Shown one piece after another: positions 1-5,138 of a stretch of DNA of 5,138 nt (positions are counted from its first letter, which is position 1; each line of letters opens with the position of its first letter). Where the stretch lies: assembly GCA_002501485.1 (NCBI GenBank), contig DLTS01000031.1:1-5138 (forward strand), read 5' to 3'. Under the pieces are notes generated by a model. That model was not told the DNA's origin and ran no database searches. It worked only from the letters and a program-made list of their open reading frames with translations. Origin of the DNA: Acidimicrobiaceae bacterium UBA7830. Lineage in GTDB: Bacteria; Actinomycetota; Acidimicrobiia; Acidimicrobiales; Ilumatobacteraceae. The translations under genes were made by a program, and so were the position numbers.

Positions 1-424
1 GCACGATCTCGTCGTAGGCGCGTGTCCACTGCTCGGTGGAGGCATAGCCTTGCACCCGTTCAACGAGTACGCGCCCGTACCAACTGCGATCGAACACTGC
101 GAACTCGCCGAGTCCGGGAATGTCTCGCCAGAACCGCCACAAGAAATGCCGGCGTTTCTCATCGAACGTTGGCTTGGCGTAACTGTTCACCGTGAAATGT
201 CGAGGGTCGAGGGGTTGCACGAGTCGACGAATTGCACCACCCTTGCCTCCGGCATCAACCCCCTCCACGACGACGAGGAAGCCGGGTCCAAGTGAGGAGT
301 TCTTGATAAGCCCTCCCGAGGCAAGCCGCAGTTTCAACAACTGTCGATGGGCAGACGCGAGCCGCTGTTCATATTCTGCGGCAGTTAATCGCGCCGATAG
401 ATCGCAATCGGCGAGCCGATTCAT
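1..424 (-). CDS. Polyphosphate kinase 2 family protein (partial, C-terminal part beyond the left edge)
   Basis: Cytoplasmic PPK2-fold kinases move phosphate between polyphosphate and nucleoside mono- or diphosphates. I translated 141 codons from the ATG at 424; the frame is open to the window edge, so the C-terminal part is missing. The PPK2 form of Walker A is clear (EGVDAGGKGG, residues 54-63, Lys61). The Walker B region reads FDRSWYGRVLVERV (111-124), with Asp112, Arg113 and Arg118. Between them a YAKPTFDEK segment (82-90) leads to WRFW and the lid region. The GRVLVERV wording recalls, from memory, the polyphosphate:AMP phosphotransferase (class II/PAP-like) branch more than class I or III, but the missing end prevents assigning class or deciding between one and two domains. 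The gene starts 4 nt after the upstream aminotransferase stop, which suggests co-transcription. A GGAG (minus strand of 437-440) sits 12 nt before the ATG, a rather long spacing. Confidence 0.88.
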   Translation of the reverse strand, partial: MNRLADCDLSARLTAAEYEQRLASAHRQLLKLRLASGGLIKNSSLGPGFLVVVEGVDAGGKGGAIRRLVQPLDPRHFTVNSYAKPTFDEKRRHFLWRFWRDIPGLGEFAVFDRSWYGRVLVERVQGYASTEQWTRAYDEIV

Positions 425-428
425 GCAG

Positions 429-1655
429 TTAGTTTGCTCCGAGTGAGGTGAGAACCGACGACATTGCATCGACCACCCGGTCGATCTGAGCATCAGTAGT
501 CACGAGTGGCGGGCAGAAGGTGCACGAATGATCTGCAATTGCGCGCACGATGACACCTGCGGTGAGGAGGTGGTCTCTGACCTCCATTGCGTTGATATCC
601 GGGCGCATTCCTGCGGCCCAAACAGCACCAACTCCACGCACCTCTGCGATCTGGTCATCTGCCTGCATTGCGCAAAGACCGGCCGACAGGCGTCCGCCGA
701 TGCGGTTGGCGTGCGAGAGAAGATCTTCGCGCTCGATGATGTCGAGGTTGACCATTCCGGCGGCAGCAACAGACGCGTGCCCTGAGTAGGTGTAGCCGGT
801 CTTCAACACATAGTTCGGATCAGATTCGAGCGGGCCGGTCACTGCGGGCCCGACGATGACACCACCGAGCGGCTGGTAACCAGAGGTCACCGCTTTCGCA
901 AATGTGATGATGTCGGGGGTAACGCCGTAATGGATGGAGCCGAACCACTCTCCGAGACGTCCGAACCCTGTAATGACCTCGTCAAAGATAAGGAGGGCGC
1001 CGTGCTGGTCGCAGAGTTTCCGCAACGACTGCAGATAGCCCTCTTCAGCGGGCCATACGCCGCCAGCGCCCTGGACAGGCTCGGAAAGCACAGCTGCGAC
1101 TTCATGCGATCGCTCTGACATCAGACTTGCGAGTGCTTCGATGTCATCGCTAGGAACTTGCACGACCTCGGGCACCAGAGGCCCCCAACCTTCTTTATTT
1201 GGTGGGAGGCCTTGGGCCGTGGTTCCTCCGTAGTTTGTCCCGTGGTACCCGCGCACTCGAGAAATGATGAGCGTGCGTTCCGGGTGACCGGATTGAACAT
1301 GAGTGAGGCGAGCCAACTTCATGGCGGTGTCAATCGATTCAGACCCCGAACCACACAGAAAGACTCGAGCGTGATCAATGGGGCTCAGATCGGCAACCCG
1401 CTGCGTGATCGCCTCAGCCATTGGGTTCGTAAACGGGTCAAAGCACGAATACGTCTCAAGTTCTCGCATTTGCGAAGCAACGGCATCGGCAATTTCACCT
1501 CGGCCGTGACCGACGTTGCAATACCAAAGACTTGCCATGGCGTCGATGTACTCATTGCCATCCCGGTCCCAGAGAACAGAACCCTCACCTCGCACGAGCT
1601 CAATAAATGAATCTCGAGCAGGTCGTGCAAACGGGTGTAAGAACGCTCCAGTCAT
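429..1655 (-). CDS. Class III (omega-type) pyridoxal-phosphate aminotransferase
   Basis: A 408-residue fold-type I PLP enzyme of the omega-amino-acid/amine:pyruvate transaminase group. These cytosolic enzymes move a terminal amino group from a diamine, beta-alanine, taurine or a similar donor to pyruvate or another keto acid. Visible residues: Trp44 in the ASLWYCNVGHG entrance segment, the phosphate-binding GSGSES (102-107), YHG (137-139) next to the cofactor ring, EPVQGAGG (192-199), the cofactor-binding Asp225 in FDEVITGFGR, the Schiff-base Lys254 in TFAK, GYTYSGH (287-293), and Arg371 at the position of the flipping arginine that recognises the acceptor carboxylate. Length is slightly below the usual 430-460. 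Overall wording resembles putrescine/omega-amine:pyruvate transaminases, but the donor cannot be read from sequence. The ATG at 1655 keeps the conserved HPF stretch near the N-terminus. No Shine-Dalgarno precedes it, so a leaderless transcript is possible. It is the first gene of a minus-strand pair with the PPK2 gene and is divergent from the deacetylase gene. Confidence 0.93.
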   Translation of the reverse strand: MTGAFLHPFARPARDSFIELVRGEGSVLWDRDGNEYIDAMASLWYCNVGHGRGEIADAVASQMRELETYSCFDPFTNPMAEAITQRVADLSPIDHARVFLCGSGSESIDTAMKLARLTHVQSGHPERTLIISRVRGYHGTNYGGTTAQGLPPNKEGWGPLVPEVVQVPSDDIEALASLMSERSHEVAAVLSEPVQGAGGVWPAEEGYLQSLRKLCDQHGALLIFDEVITGFGRLGEWFGSIHYGVTPDIITFAKAVTSGYQPLGGVIVGPAVTGPLESDPNYVLKTGYTYSGHASVAAAGMVNLDIIEREDLLSHANRIGGRLSAGLCAMQADDQIAEVRGVGAVWAAGMRPDINAMEVRDHLLTAGVIVRAIADHSCTFCPPLVTTDAQIDRVVDAMSSVLTSLGAN

Positions 1656-1733
1656 TTATAAAACCGTAGTCGCAGCGATCAAGCCAGATACCACGGCACG
1701 AATGTTGGGTTGAGGATCGAGCAGAATTGTCGC
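1656..1733. promoter_or_regulatory. Divergent intergenic region between aminotransferase and deacetylase genes
   Basis: This 78-bp gap must hold the promoters of both divergent units. On the minus strand a TTGATC and a TATAAA are separated by 16 nt, but the last A of TATAAA is the A of the aminotransferase ATG, so a start site from this pair would lie just inside the gene. No convincing -35/-10 pair is visible on the plus strand, and no strong Shine-Dalgarno faces either gene. The assignment as a promoter region rests on gene orientation more than on motifs. Confidence 0.4.
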
Positions 1734-2762
1734 ATGGCATTGCGAGCATCCGACGATCGACTAGCCGTAGTTTCCACCGAGAGTTGCGACGCTCATGATG
1801 TGCCAAATCGGCATCCGGAGGCACCGGGGCGACTAGTGAGTGCGGTGGCCGGGGTCCGTTCATCGGTTCCAGCGGAGCGGATGCGAGCGATAACACCCCC
1901 ACAGGCATCGCTCGATGATCTTGCGTTGGCGCATGACCGCTCTTACCTCGAAATGCTTGTTGCGGATGCGCAGTCAGGAGGAAGCCAACTCGACGCAGAC
2001 ACCTACACCGCGAGGGGCTCGTTTGACACGGCGAGGCGTGCCGCCGGCGCAGTGCTGGCCGCTGTTGACGAGGTCCACTCGGGTCAAGCGCAACGAGCAT
2101 TCGCCCTCGTCCGCCCGCCCGGTCATCATGCGCTGGCCGATCGGGCGATGGGGTTCTGTTTGGTGAACAACGTTGCGGTTGCCGCATCGAAACTTCGGAC
2201 CGAGGGGGAGCGTGTCGTCATCATCGATTGGGATGTCCATCACGGAAATGGAACTCAAGACATTTTTTACGCAGATGCGGAGGTGATGTATGTCTCGACT
2301 CATCAGGCTCCTCATTATCCGGGGACAGGTGCTATCGGCGAAACAGGCGACGGTGATGCCCGCGGGGCAAACATCAATATCCCTCTGCGCGCAGGTTCAG
2401 CAGGTGACATGTTGCGCGCTGCGTTCGATGATGTTGTTCTCCCGGCTATCACCGAGTTTTCACCGTCACGGGTCTTGTTATCGGCAGGGTTTGACGCTCA
2501 CCGAGATGACCCGCTCGCCAATTTGCAGCTCACTTCCGCCGACTACGTCGATCTCACTCATCGTGTGCTGTCGATCTGCCCAGATGGCGAGCTGGTCGCG
2601 GTGCTTGAAGGTGGCTATAACTTTCAGGCACTTGCCCGTTCAGCGGGGGCGGTGGCGGCGGTACTCGCAGAAGTCGAACCAAAAATTGATGAGGGTGAAG
2701 AGGTAACGAGCGGAGAGGTAGATGCAGCGCTTCTCTCCTCGGTGAACGAGGCGCGGCGATGA
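1734..2762 (+). CDS. HDAC-fold zinc-dependent deacetylase (histone deacetylase / acetylpolyamine amidohydrolase superfamily)
   Basis: A 342-residue amidohydrolase that removes acetyl groups from acyl-lysine, acetylated polyamines or related amides, probably in the cytosol. The full active site is visible, numbered from the ATG at 1734: catalytic His131-His132 in RPPGHHA; IDWDVHHGNG, with zinc ligands Asp167 and His169; SAGFDAH, with third zinc ligand Asp254; and the transition-state Tyr295 in LEGGYN. LEGGYN and the general layout are class II-like. The HDAC10-type gatekeeper glutamate appears to be replaced by Leu in the DPLANL segment, so specific polyamine binding is not supported by that marker. 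About 30 acidic residues follow the catalytic core. Start choice: ATG at 1734 leaves about 10 residues before the LAVVSTE strand; an in-frame TTG at 1710 would add 8 residues. Neither has a good Shine-Dalgarno. The stop overlaps the next start (ATGA), so it is the first gene of a three-gene unit. The natural substrate is unknown. Confidence 0.93.
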   Translation: MALRASDDRLAVVSTESCDAHDVPNRHPEAPGRLVSAVAGVRSSVPAERMRAITPPQASLDDLALAHDRSYLEMLVADAQSGGSQLDADTYTARGSFDTARRAAGAVLAAVDEVHSGQAQRAFALVRPPGHHALADRAMGFCLVNNVAVAASKLRTEGERVVIIDWDVHHGNGTQDIFYADAEVMYVSTHQAPHYPGTGAIGETGDGDARGANINIPLRAGSAGDMLRAAFDDVVLPAITEFSPSRVLLSAGFDAHRDDPLANLQLTSADYVDLTHRVLSICPDGELVAVLEGGYNFQALARSAGAVAAVLAEVEPKIDEGEEVTSGEVDAALLSSVNEARR

Positions 2763-3238
2763 GCGAGACCTACCGACGTAGCGGAGACGGCTTTATGCTG
2801 TGCTCCGATGGAAACGTGCGTTGGGGGGTGTTCGGCGCCGCTGGCGTTGTGTTTGTCTGCGATAGCTCTGAGGGTTGTCTCGTAATGGTTCAGCGGCGGT
2901 CGGCATTCGCTCATGAGGGCGGAACTTGGTCATGCGCAGGCGGAGCACTCGACGAGGGCGAGTCGCCGCTCGAGGGCGGGCTTCGTGAGGCATCTGAAGA
3001 AGTTGGGGCGGTTCCGCAGCAGTACGAAGTGCTCGGCGAGGTGCTGTTCGCTCCGGCACTCGATTGGTCATACACGACGTTTGTGGTGCGAGTCGAGGCG
3101 CCATTTGGTGCGTCGATCAATTTCGAGACCGATGATGTTGCCTGGCTCCTGCTCGACGATGTTGACCGCCTGCCGCTACATGCTGGGTTCGCTTCAGCAT
3201 GGCCAGAGTTGAAAGAGATCGCTCGTCGAGCAGCATGA
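2759..3238 (+). CDS. Nudix hydrolase
   Basis: A 159-residue Nudix-fold pyrophosphohydrolase, expected to cleave a nucleoside diphosphate linked to another moiety (for example oxidised dNTPs, ADP-ribose or nucleotide sugars) using Mg2+. The Nudix box GX5EX7REUXEEXGU is complete at residues 62-84: Gly62, Glu68, Arg76-Glu77, Glu80-Glu81, Gly83, Ala84. It is preceded by the usual beta strand and GTWSCAGG turn. The protein is a single domain of ordinary length with no signal peptide. The substrate cannot be deduced; 8-oxo-dGTP-type housecleaning and ADP-ribose hydrolysis are both possible. The ATG at 2759 overlaps the deacetylase stop by 4 nt, and a CGAGG (2747-2751) lies 7 nt upstream, so this start and translational coupling are well supported. 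A kinase gene follows after only 3 nt if its first GTG is used. Confidence 0.93.
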   Translation: MSETYRRSGDGFMLCSDGNVRWGVFGAAGVVFVCDSSEGCLVMVQRRSAFAHEGGTWSCAGGALDEGESPLEGGLREASEEVGAVPQQYEVLGEVLFAPALDWSYTTFVVRVEAPFGASINFETDDVAWLLLDDVDRLPLHAGFASAWPELKEIARRAA

Positions 3239-3241
3239 ACG

Positions 3242-4213
3242 GTGGCAGCTACGGTAACCCGGGTTACCGTAGTCGCCGTGTCGACTTCATCGCTTTGCGT
3301 TCTGGGTGATTACGCGTGGGACGTCCTCATCAGGACGAACTCAGAGTTGTTGCGTGGGGGAGACACCTTTGGAGAAGTCGTGCTACTTCCCGGCGGAAGC
3401 GCAGCCAACGTTTCGGTGTGGGCTTCGCGTGCGGGTACCTCGGTGACGTTCATTGGAAAGATTGGGCGTGACCAAATGGGAATGCTTGCCCGGGAAGAAC
3501 TGGTGCGCGAAGGAGTAGATCATCGGCTCATTGAGACCGATGCTCACGTCACGGGATCGGTTGCAGTTTTTGTCGATCACACTGGTGAGAGATCAATGGT
3601 GTCTGGCCACGGGGCTGACTTTTACCTACTGCCCTCGGAGTTGCCGAGGCCTTCAATCGCCTCAGCGTCTCATCTGCACCTGACTGCGTGGTCGTTCTTC
3701 ACTGATCCGCCCCGATCGGCGGCTCGAGAGGCAGCCCGAATTGCGAAGAATTCAGGGGCCACAATCAGTTTCGACCCGGCTTCATTTCAGATGATTGGTG
3801 ACATGGGTGTCGACACATTCTTAGAGGTCTCGACCGACATTGGCGTAGACGTGTTCTTTCCGAACAAGGAAGAAGCCGCAGTATTGACTGGGTCATCTGA
3901 GCCGGAGGCCGCAGCCAAACGACTTTCGCGCCTCTTTGATGGCGCGCTCATCGTGCTGAAGCTTGACGCGGATGGTGCACTCATTTGCGAGGACGATGCA
4001 GTGCACCGGGTTCCGCCAACATCAAATCGTTTGGTTGATGCCACAGGAGCCGGCGATTCATTCGCAGGTGCATTCTTGTCACGGTGGCTGAAGGGTTGCG
4101 ATGCGGTTGAGGCGGCCGGTTTCGCAGTTGGCGTTGCTGAGTGGGTGATCGAGCATCCGGGTGCCCGACCGAATCCCGATGCTGCGCTATCGGACGTGCT
4201 CGCCCGTCCGTAG
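3242..4213 (+). CDS. PfkB-family carbohydrate/nucleoside kinase (ribokinase-like)
   Basis: A cytosolic ATP-dependent kinase of the ribokinase superfamily that phosphorylates a sugar, sugar acid or nucleoside. Visible motifs, numbered from the GTG at 3242 (323 residues): the N-terminal strand CVLGDYAWD with the substrate-binding Asp (about 19-27); the first PfkB signature, GGSAAN (51-56) followed by GKIGRDQMG (72-80); GERSM (115-119); PNKEEA (207-212); and the second signature DATGAGDSF (266-274), where Asp272 is the catalytic base of the GAGD anion hole. Length is normal for the family. The sugar cannot be named. The start is uncertain: GTG at 3242 lies 3 nt after the Nudix stop, but GTG at 3278 starts just before the conserved core and would place the 24-bp palindrome at 3249-3272 immediately upstream instead of inside the gene. 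Neither start has a strong Shine-Dalgarno. Probably co-transcribed with the deacetylase and Nudix genes. Confidence 0.92.
   Translation: MAATVTRVTVVAVSTSSLCVLGDYAWDVLIRTNSELLRGGDTFGEVVLLPGGSAANVSVWASRAGTSVTFIGKIGRDQMGMLAREELVREGVDHRLIETDAHVTGSVAVFVDHTGERSMVSGHGADFYLLPSELPRPSIASASHLHLTAWSFFTDPPRSAAREAARIAKNSGATISFDPASFQMIGDMGVDTFLEVSTDIGVDVFFPNKEEAAVLTGSSEPEAAAKRLSRLFDGALIVLKLDADGALICEDDAVHRVPPTSNRLVDATGAGDSFAGAFLSRWLKGCDAVEAAGFAVGVAEWVIEHPGARPNPDAALSDVLARP
3249..3272. promoter_or_regulatory. Perfect 24-bp palindrome, candidate operator or mRNA hairpin
   Basis: The half-site CTACGGTAACCC is followed directly by its exact reverse complement, giving 12+12 bp with no spacer. It lies 10 nt after the Nudix stop and 5 nt before an in-frame GTG (3278) of the kinase gene. 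As DNA it has the size and symmetry of a dimeric repressor site. As RNA it could fold into a 10-bp stem with a CCGG loop. Which regulator, if any, binds it is unknown, and I saw no second copy in the window. Confidence 0.5.
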
Positions 4214-4299
4214 AGCGGATCCACCCTGAACAAATTTTTCCCTAATTCGTTTCTTCATTGTGTATTTGTGCAAAAGTAGAGAGGTTCACTCAGCCCTAC
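4214..4299 (+). promoter_or_regulatory. AT-rich upstream region of the rhodopsin gene
   Basis: This is the largest plus-strand gap in the window. Positions 4230-4275 are only about 30% G+C (counted by eye), in contrast to the flanking genes, which suggests a promoter for independent rhodopsin transcription. Weak -10-like hexamers can be picked out (TATTTG at 4263, TAGAGA at 4277), but none pairs with a good -35, so no start site is proposed. No terminator hairpin follows the kinase gene, so read-through from the upstream unit is also possible. Confidence 0.35.
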
Positions 4300-4305
4300 A
4301 GGAGG
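4300..4305 (+). promoter_or_regulatory. Strong Shine-Dalgarno (AGGAGG) of the rhodopsin gene
   Basis: AGGAGG is followed by a 5-nt spacer and then ATG at 4311. It is the best ribosome-binding site in the window and decides the rhodopsin start against the in-frame upstream GTG at 4260, which would add 17 residues with no family resemblance. It implies high expression. Confidence 0.9.
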
Positions 4306-4310
4306 TCAAT

Positions 4311-5021
4311 ATGAACGAAGTCATGTTGTCAGGAGACAACTACACGCTTGTGTACAACGCCCTTTCATTCGGCACCGCAGTGATGTTTGGTGCCTTTGTC
4401 TATTTCCTCACGCAGATCAACAGCGTGAAGAAGGAGTACCGCTCCGGAGTCGCCGTTTCGGCAATCGTTGTCGGTATCGCCGGCTATCACTACTTCCGAA
4501 TCTGGTCAGACTTCGGTGATAGGACGATGAATGAGGGTTACCGCTACGCCGACTGGCTAATTACGGTTCCGCTGCTGATCATCGAACTCTTAATTGTGTT
4601 GGGTGTTTCGAACGAGATCCGAAAGGGACTCATGTGGAAACTTGTCCCAGCGTCGGCTGTCATGATTGGGCTCGGGTACCCAGGAGAAGTTTCAACAGAT
4701 AATGGCACGAAGTGGGTCTTCTGGGTCCTCGCCATTATTCCGTTCGTTTACATCCTGTGGACGCTCTACGGGCAATTGCAGGCGGCATCAAGTCGCGAGA
4801 CCGGAGCAGTCGCTGGCGCCATCAAGAATGCAACTTATGTTCTTTTGTTGACCTGGCTTGTTTACCCGATTGCGTATCTTTTCCCAGTTTTCGATGCGAG
4901 TTCAGAAACACTCGAGGTCCTCCGACAGGTCGGCTATACGTTCGCTGACATCACTTCGAAGTGTCTCTACGGCCTGATGATCCTGGGTATCGCCAAGGCG
5001 CGATCCGCAGACCAGCAATAA
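4311..5021 (+). CDS. Light-driven proton-pumping rhodopsin, actinorhodopsin/xanthorhodopsin-like
   Basis: A 236-residue type I microbial rhodopsin in the cytoplasmic membrane that uses retinal to export protons in light. Seven helices are visible at about 12-33, 46-66, 79-98, 107-124, 134-155, 168-192 and 203-228. Retinal Schiff-base Lys217 lies in FADITSK, with Asp213 as second counterion. Helix C reads RYADWLITVPLLIIE: Arg78, proton acceptor Asp81, Thr85 and proton donor Glu92, the DTE pattern of outward proton pumps. Leu89 at the proteorhodopsin-105 position predicts green absorption. His60 matches the proteorhodopsin His75 partner of the acceptor Asp. GYPGEVSTDN (122-131) is typical of the xanthorhodopsin/actinorhodopsin branch. 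Two deviations: Trp138 stands where carotenoid-binding members have Gly, and the B-C loop is short. There is no signal peptide. The start is fixed by AGGAGG at 4300. No retinal synthesis genes are visible. A terminator hairpin follows 30 nt after the stop. Confidence 0.97.
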   Translation: MNEVMLSGDNYTLVYNALSFGTAVMFGAFVYFLTQINSVKKEYRSGVAVSAIVVGIAGYHYFRIWSDFGDRTMNEGYRYADWLITVPLLIIELLIVLGVSNEIRKGLMWKLVPASAVMIGLGYPGEVSTDNGTKWVFWVLAIIPFVYILWTLYGQLQAASSRETGAVAGAIKNATYVLLLTWLVYPIAYLFPVFDASSETLEVLRQVGYTFADITSKCLYGLMILGIAKARSADQQ

Positions 5022-5051
5022 CAACTGAGTCGCTTTGGCGACAGAGTCAAA

Positions 5052-5090
5052 AATGTGAAGAGCCCGGGCCTCGGCCCGGGCTCTTCACAT

Positions 5091-5091
<1 letters not shown>
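5052..5091. terminator. Bidirectional hairpin terminator between rhodopsin and tRNA-Gly
   Basis: A perfect inverted repeat with 19-nt arms (5052-5070 and 5073-5091; core GAGCCCGGGCC) and a 2-nt centre, so the RNA loop is effectively CUCG. On the minus strand the stem ends in a run of five T (complement of 5049-5053), the form of an intrinsic terminator for the tRNA. On the plus strand it follows the rhodopsin stop by 30 nt but lacks a T tract, so termination there would depend on the very GC-rich stem. Confidence 0.88.

Positions 5092-5138
<47 letters not shown>

Noticed and set aside
50..446. Two plus-strand open frames at the left edge
   Set aside because: The minus strand encodes an unmistakable PPK2 Walker A and Walker B across the same bases, so these are shadows of a truncated gene.
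865..876. Short inverted repeat CTGGT-A-ACCAG sharing GGTAAC with the 24-bp palindrome
   Set aside because: It is only 5-bp arms inside the aminotransferase coding sequence, expected by chance, and not a convincing second operator copy.
1158..1610. 150-codon plus-strand open frame antisense to the aminotransferase
   Set aside because: It lies wholly inside a well-supported gene with intact catalytic motifs; its translation has no recognisable domain and no ribosome-binding site.
1600..2187. 195-codon minus-strand open frame across the divergent region
   Set aside because: It overlaps the deacetylase active-site coding region and the aminotransferase start; the Pro/Arg-rich translation is typical of an antisense shadow in high-G+C DNA.
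3235..3310. Small ATG open frame (24 codons) overlapping the Nudix stop
   Set aside because: It is out of frame with the kinase, has no domain and no ribosome-binding site, and ends soon after the palindrome; most likely chance.
3787..4233. 148-codon minus-strand open frame antisense to the kinase
   Set aside because: Its Ser/Ala/Pro-rich low-complexity translation is opposite the conserved GAGD region of the kinase; this is an antisense shadow.
5029..5042. Small hairpin GTCGC-TTTG-GCGAC after the rhodopsin stop
   Set aside because: A 5-bp stem with no T tract, next to a far stronger terminator; no independent role is supported.

Overview
The window is gene-dense, with short intergenic gaps and moderately high G+C. 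It fits an aquatic actinobacterium. The best clue is a microbial rhodopsin of the actinorhodopsin/xanthorhodopsin type. GTG start choice, compact overlapping operons and a CCA-encoding tRNA-Gly are compatible. A Microbacteriaceae-like freshwater or marine lineage is my guess from memory of rhodopsin sequences, not a demonstrated placement.

Layout. Positions 1-1655 (minus strand): an omega-type class III aminotransferase (1655 to 429) followed after 4 nt by a polyphosphate kinase 2 family gene that runs off the left edge (424 to 1). Positions 1656-1733: a short divergent intergenic region. Positions 1734-4213 (plus strand): a tight three-gene unit made of a zinc-dependent HDAC-fold deacetylase, a Nudix hydrolase (ATGA overlap) and a PfkB-family sugar/nucleoside kinase. 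A perfect 24-bp palindrome lies at the start of the kinase gene. Positions 4214-4310: an AT-rich leader with a strong Shine-Dalgarno. Positions 4311-5021 (plus): a seven-helix proton-pumping rhodopsin. Positions 5052-5091: a perfect 19-bp-arm hairpin terminator shared with the convergent tRNA-Gly(UCC), whose 3' part occupies 5091-5138 and which runs off the right edge.

How the genes may work together. The rhodopsin would use light to pump protons outward, supplementing ATP synthesis in a heterotroph. No retinal or carotenoid synthesis genes are visible here. The deacetylase and the divergent omega-aminotransferase could jointly handle acetylated amines or polyamines, but the active-site sequence does not show polyamine specificity. 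Deacetylase, Nudix hydrolase and kinase are probably co-transcribed, so a shared nucleotide- or sugar-derivative pathway is possible but unproven.

No mobile element, CRISPR array or defence system is visible. I see no clearly novel multi-gene system. The most unusual points are the rhodopsin's carotenoid-site residue with its short B-C loop, and the palindrome at the kinase start.
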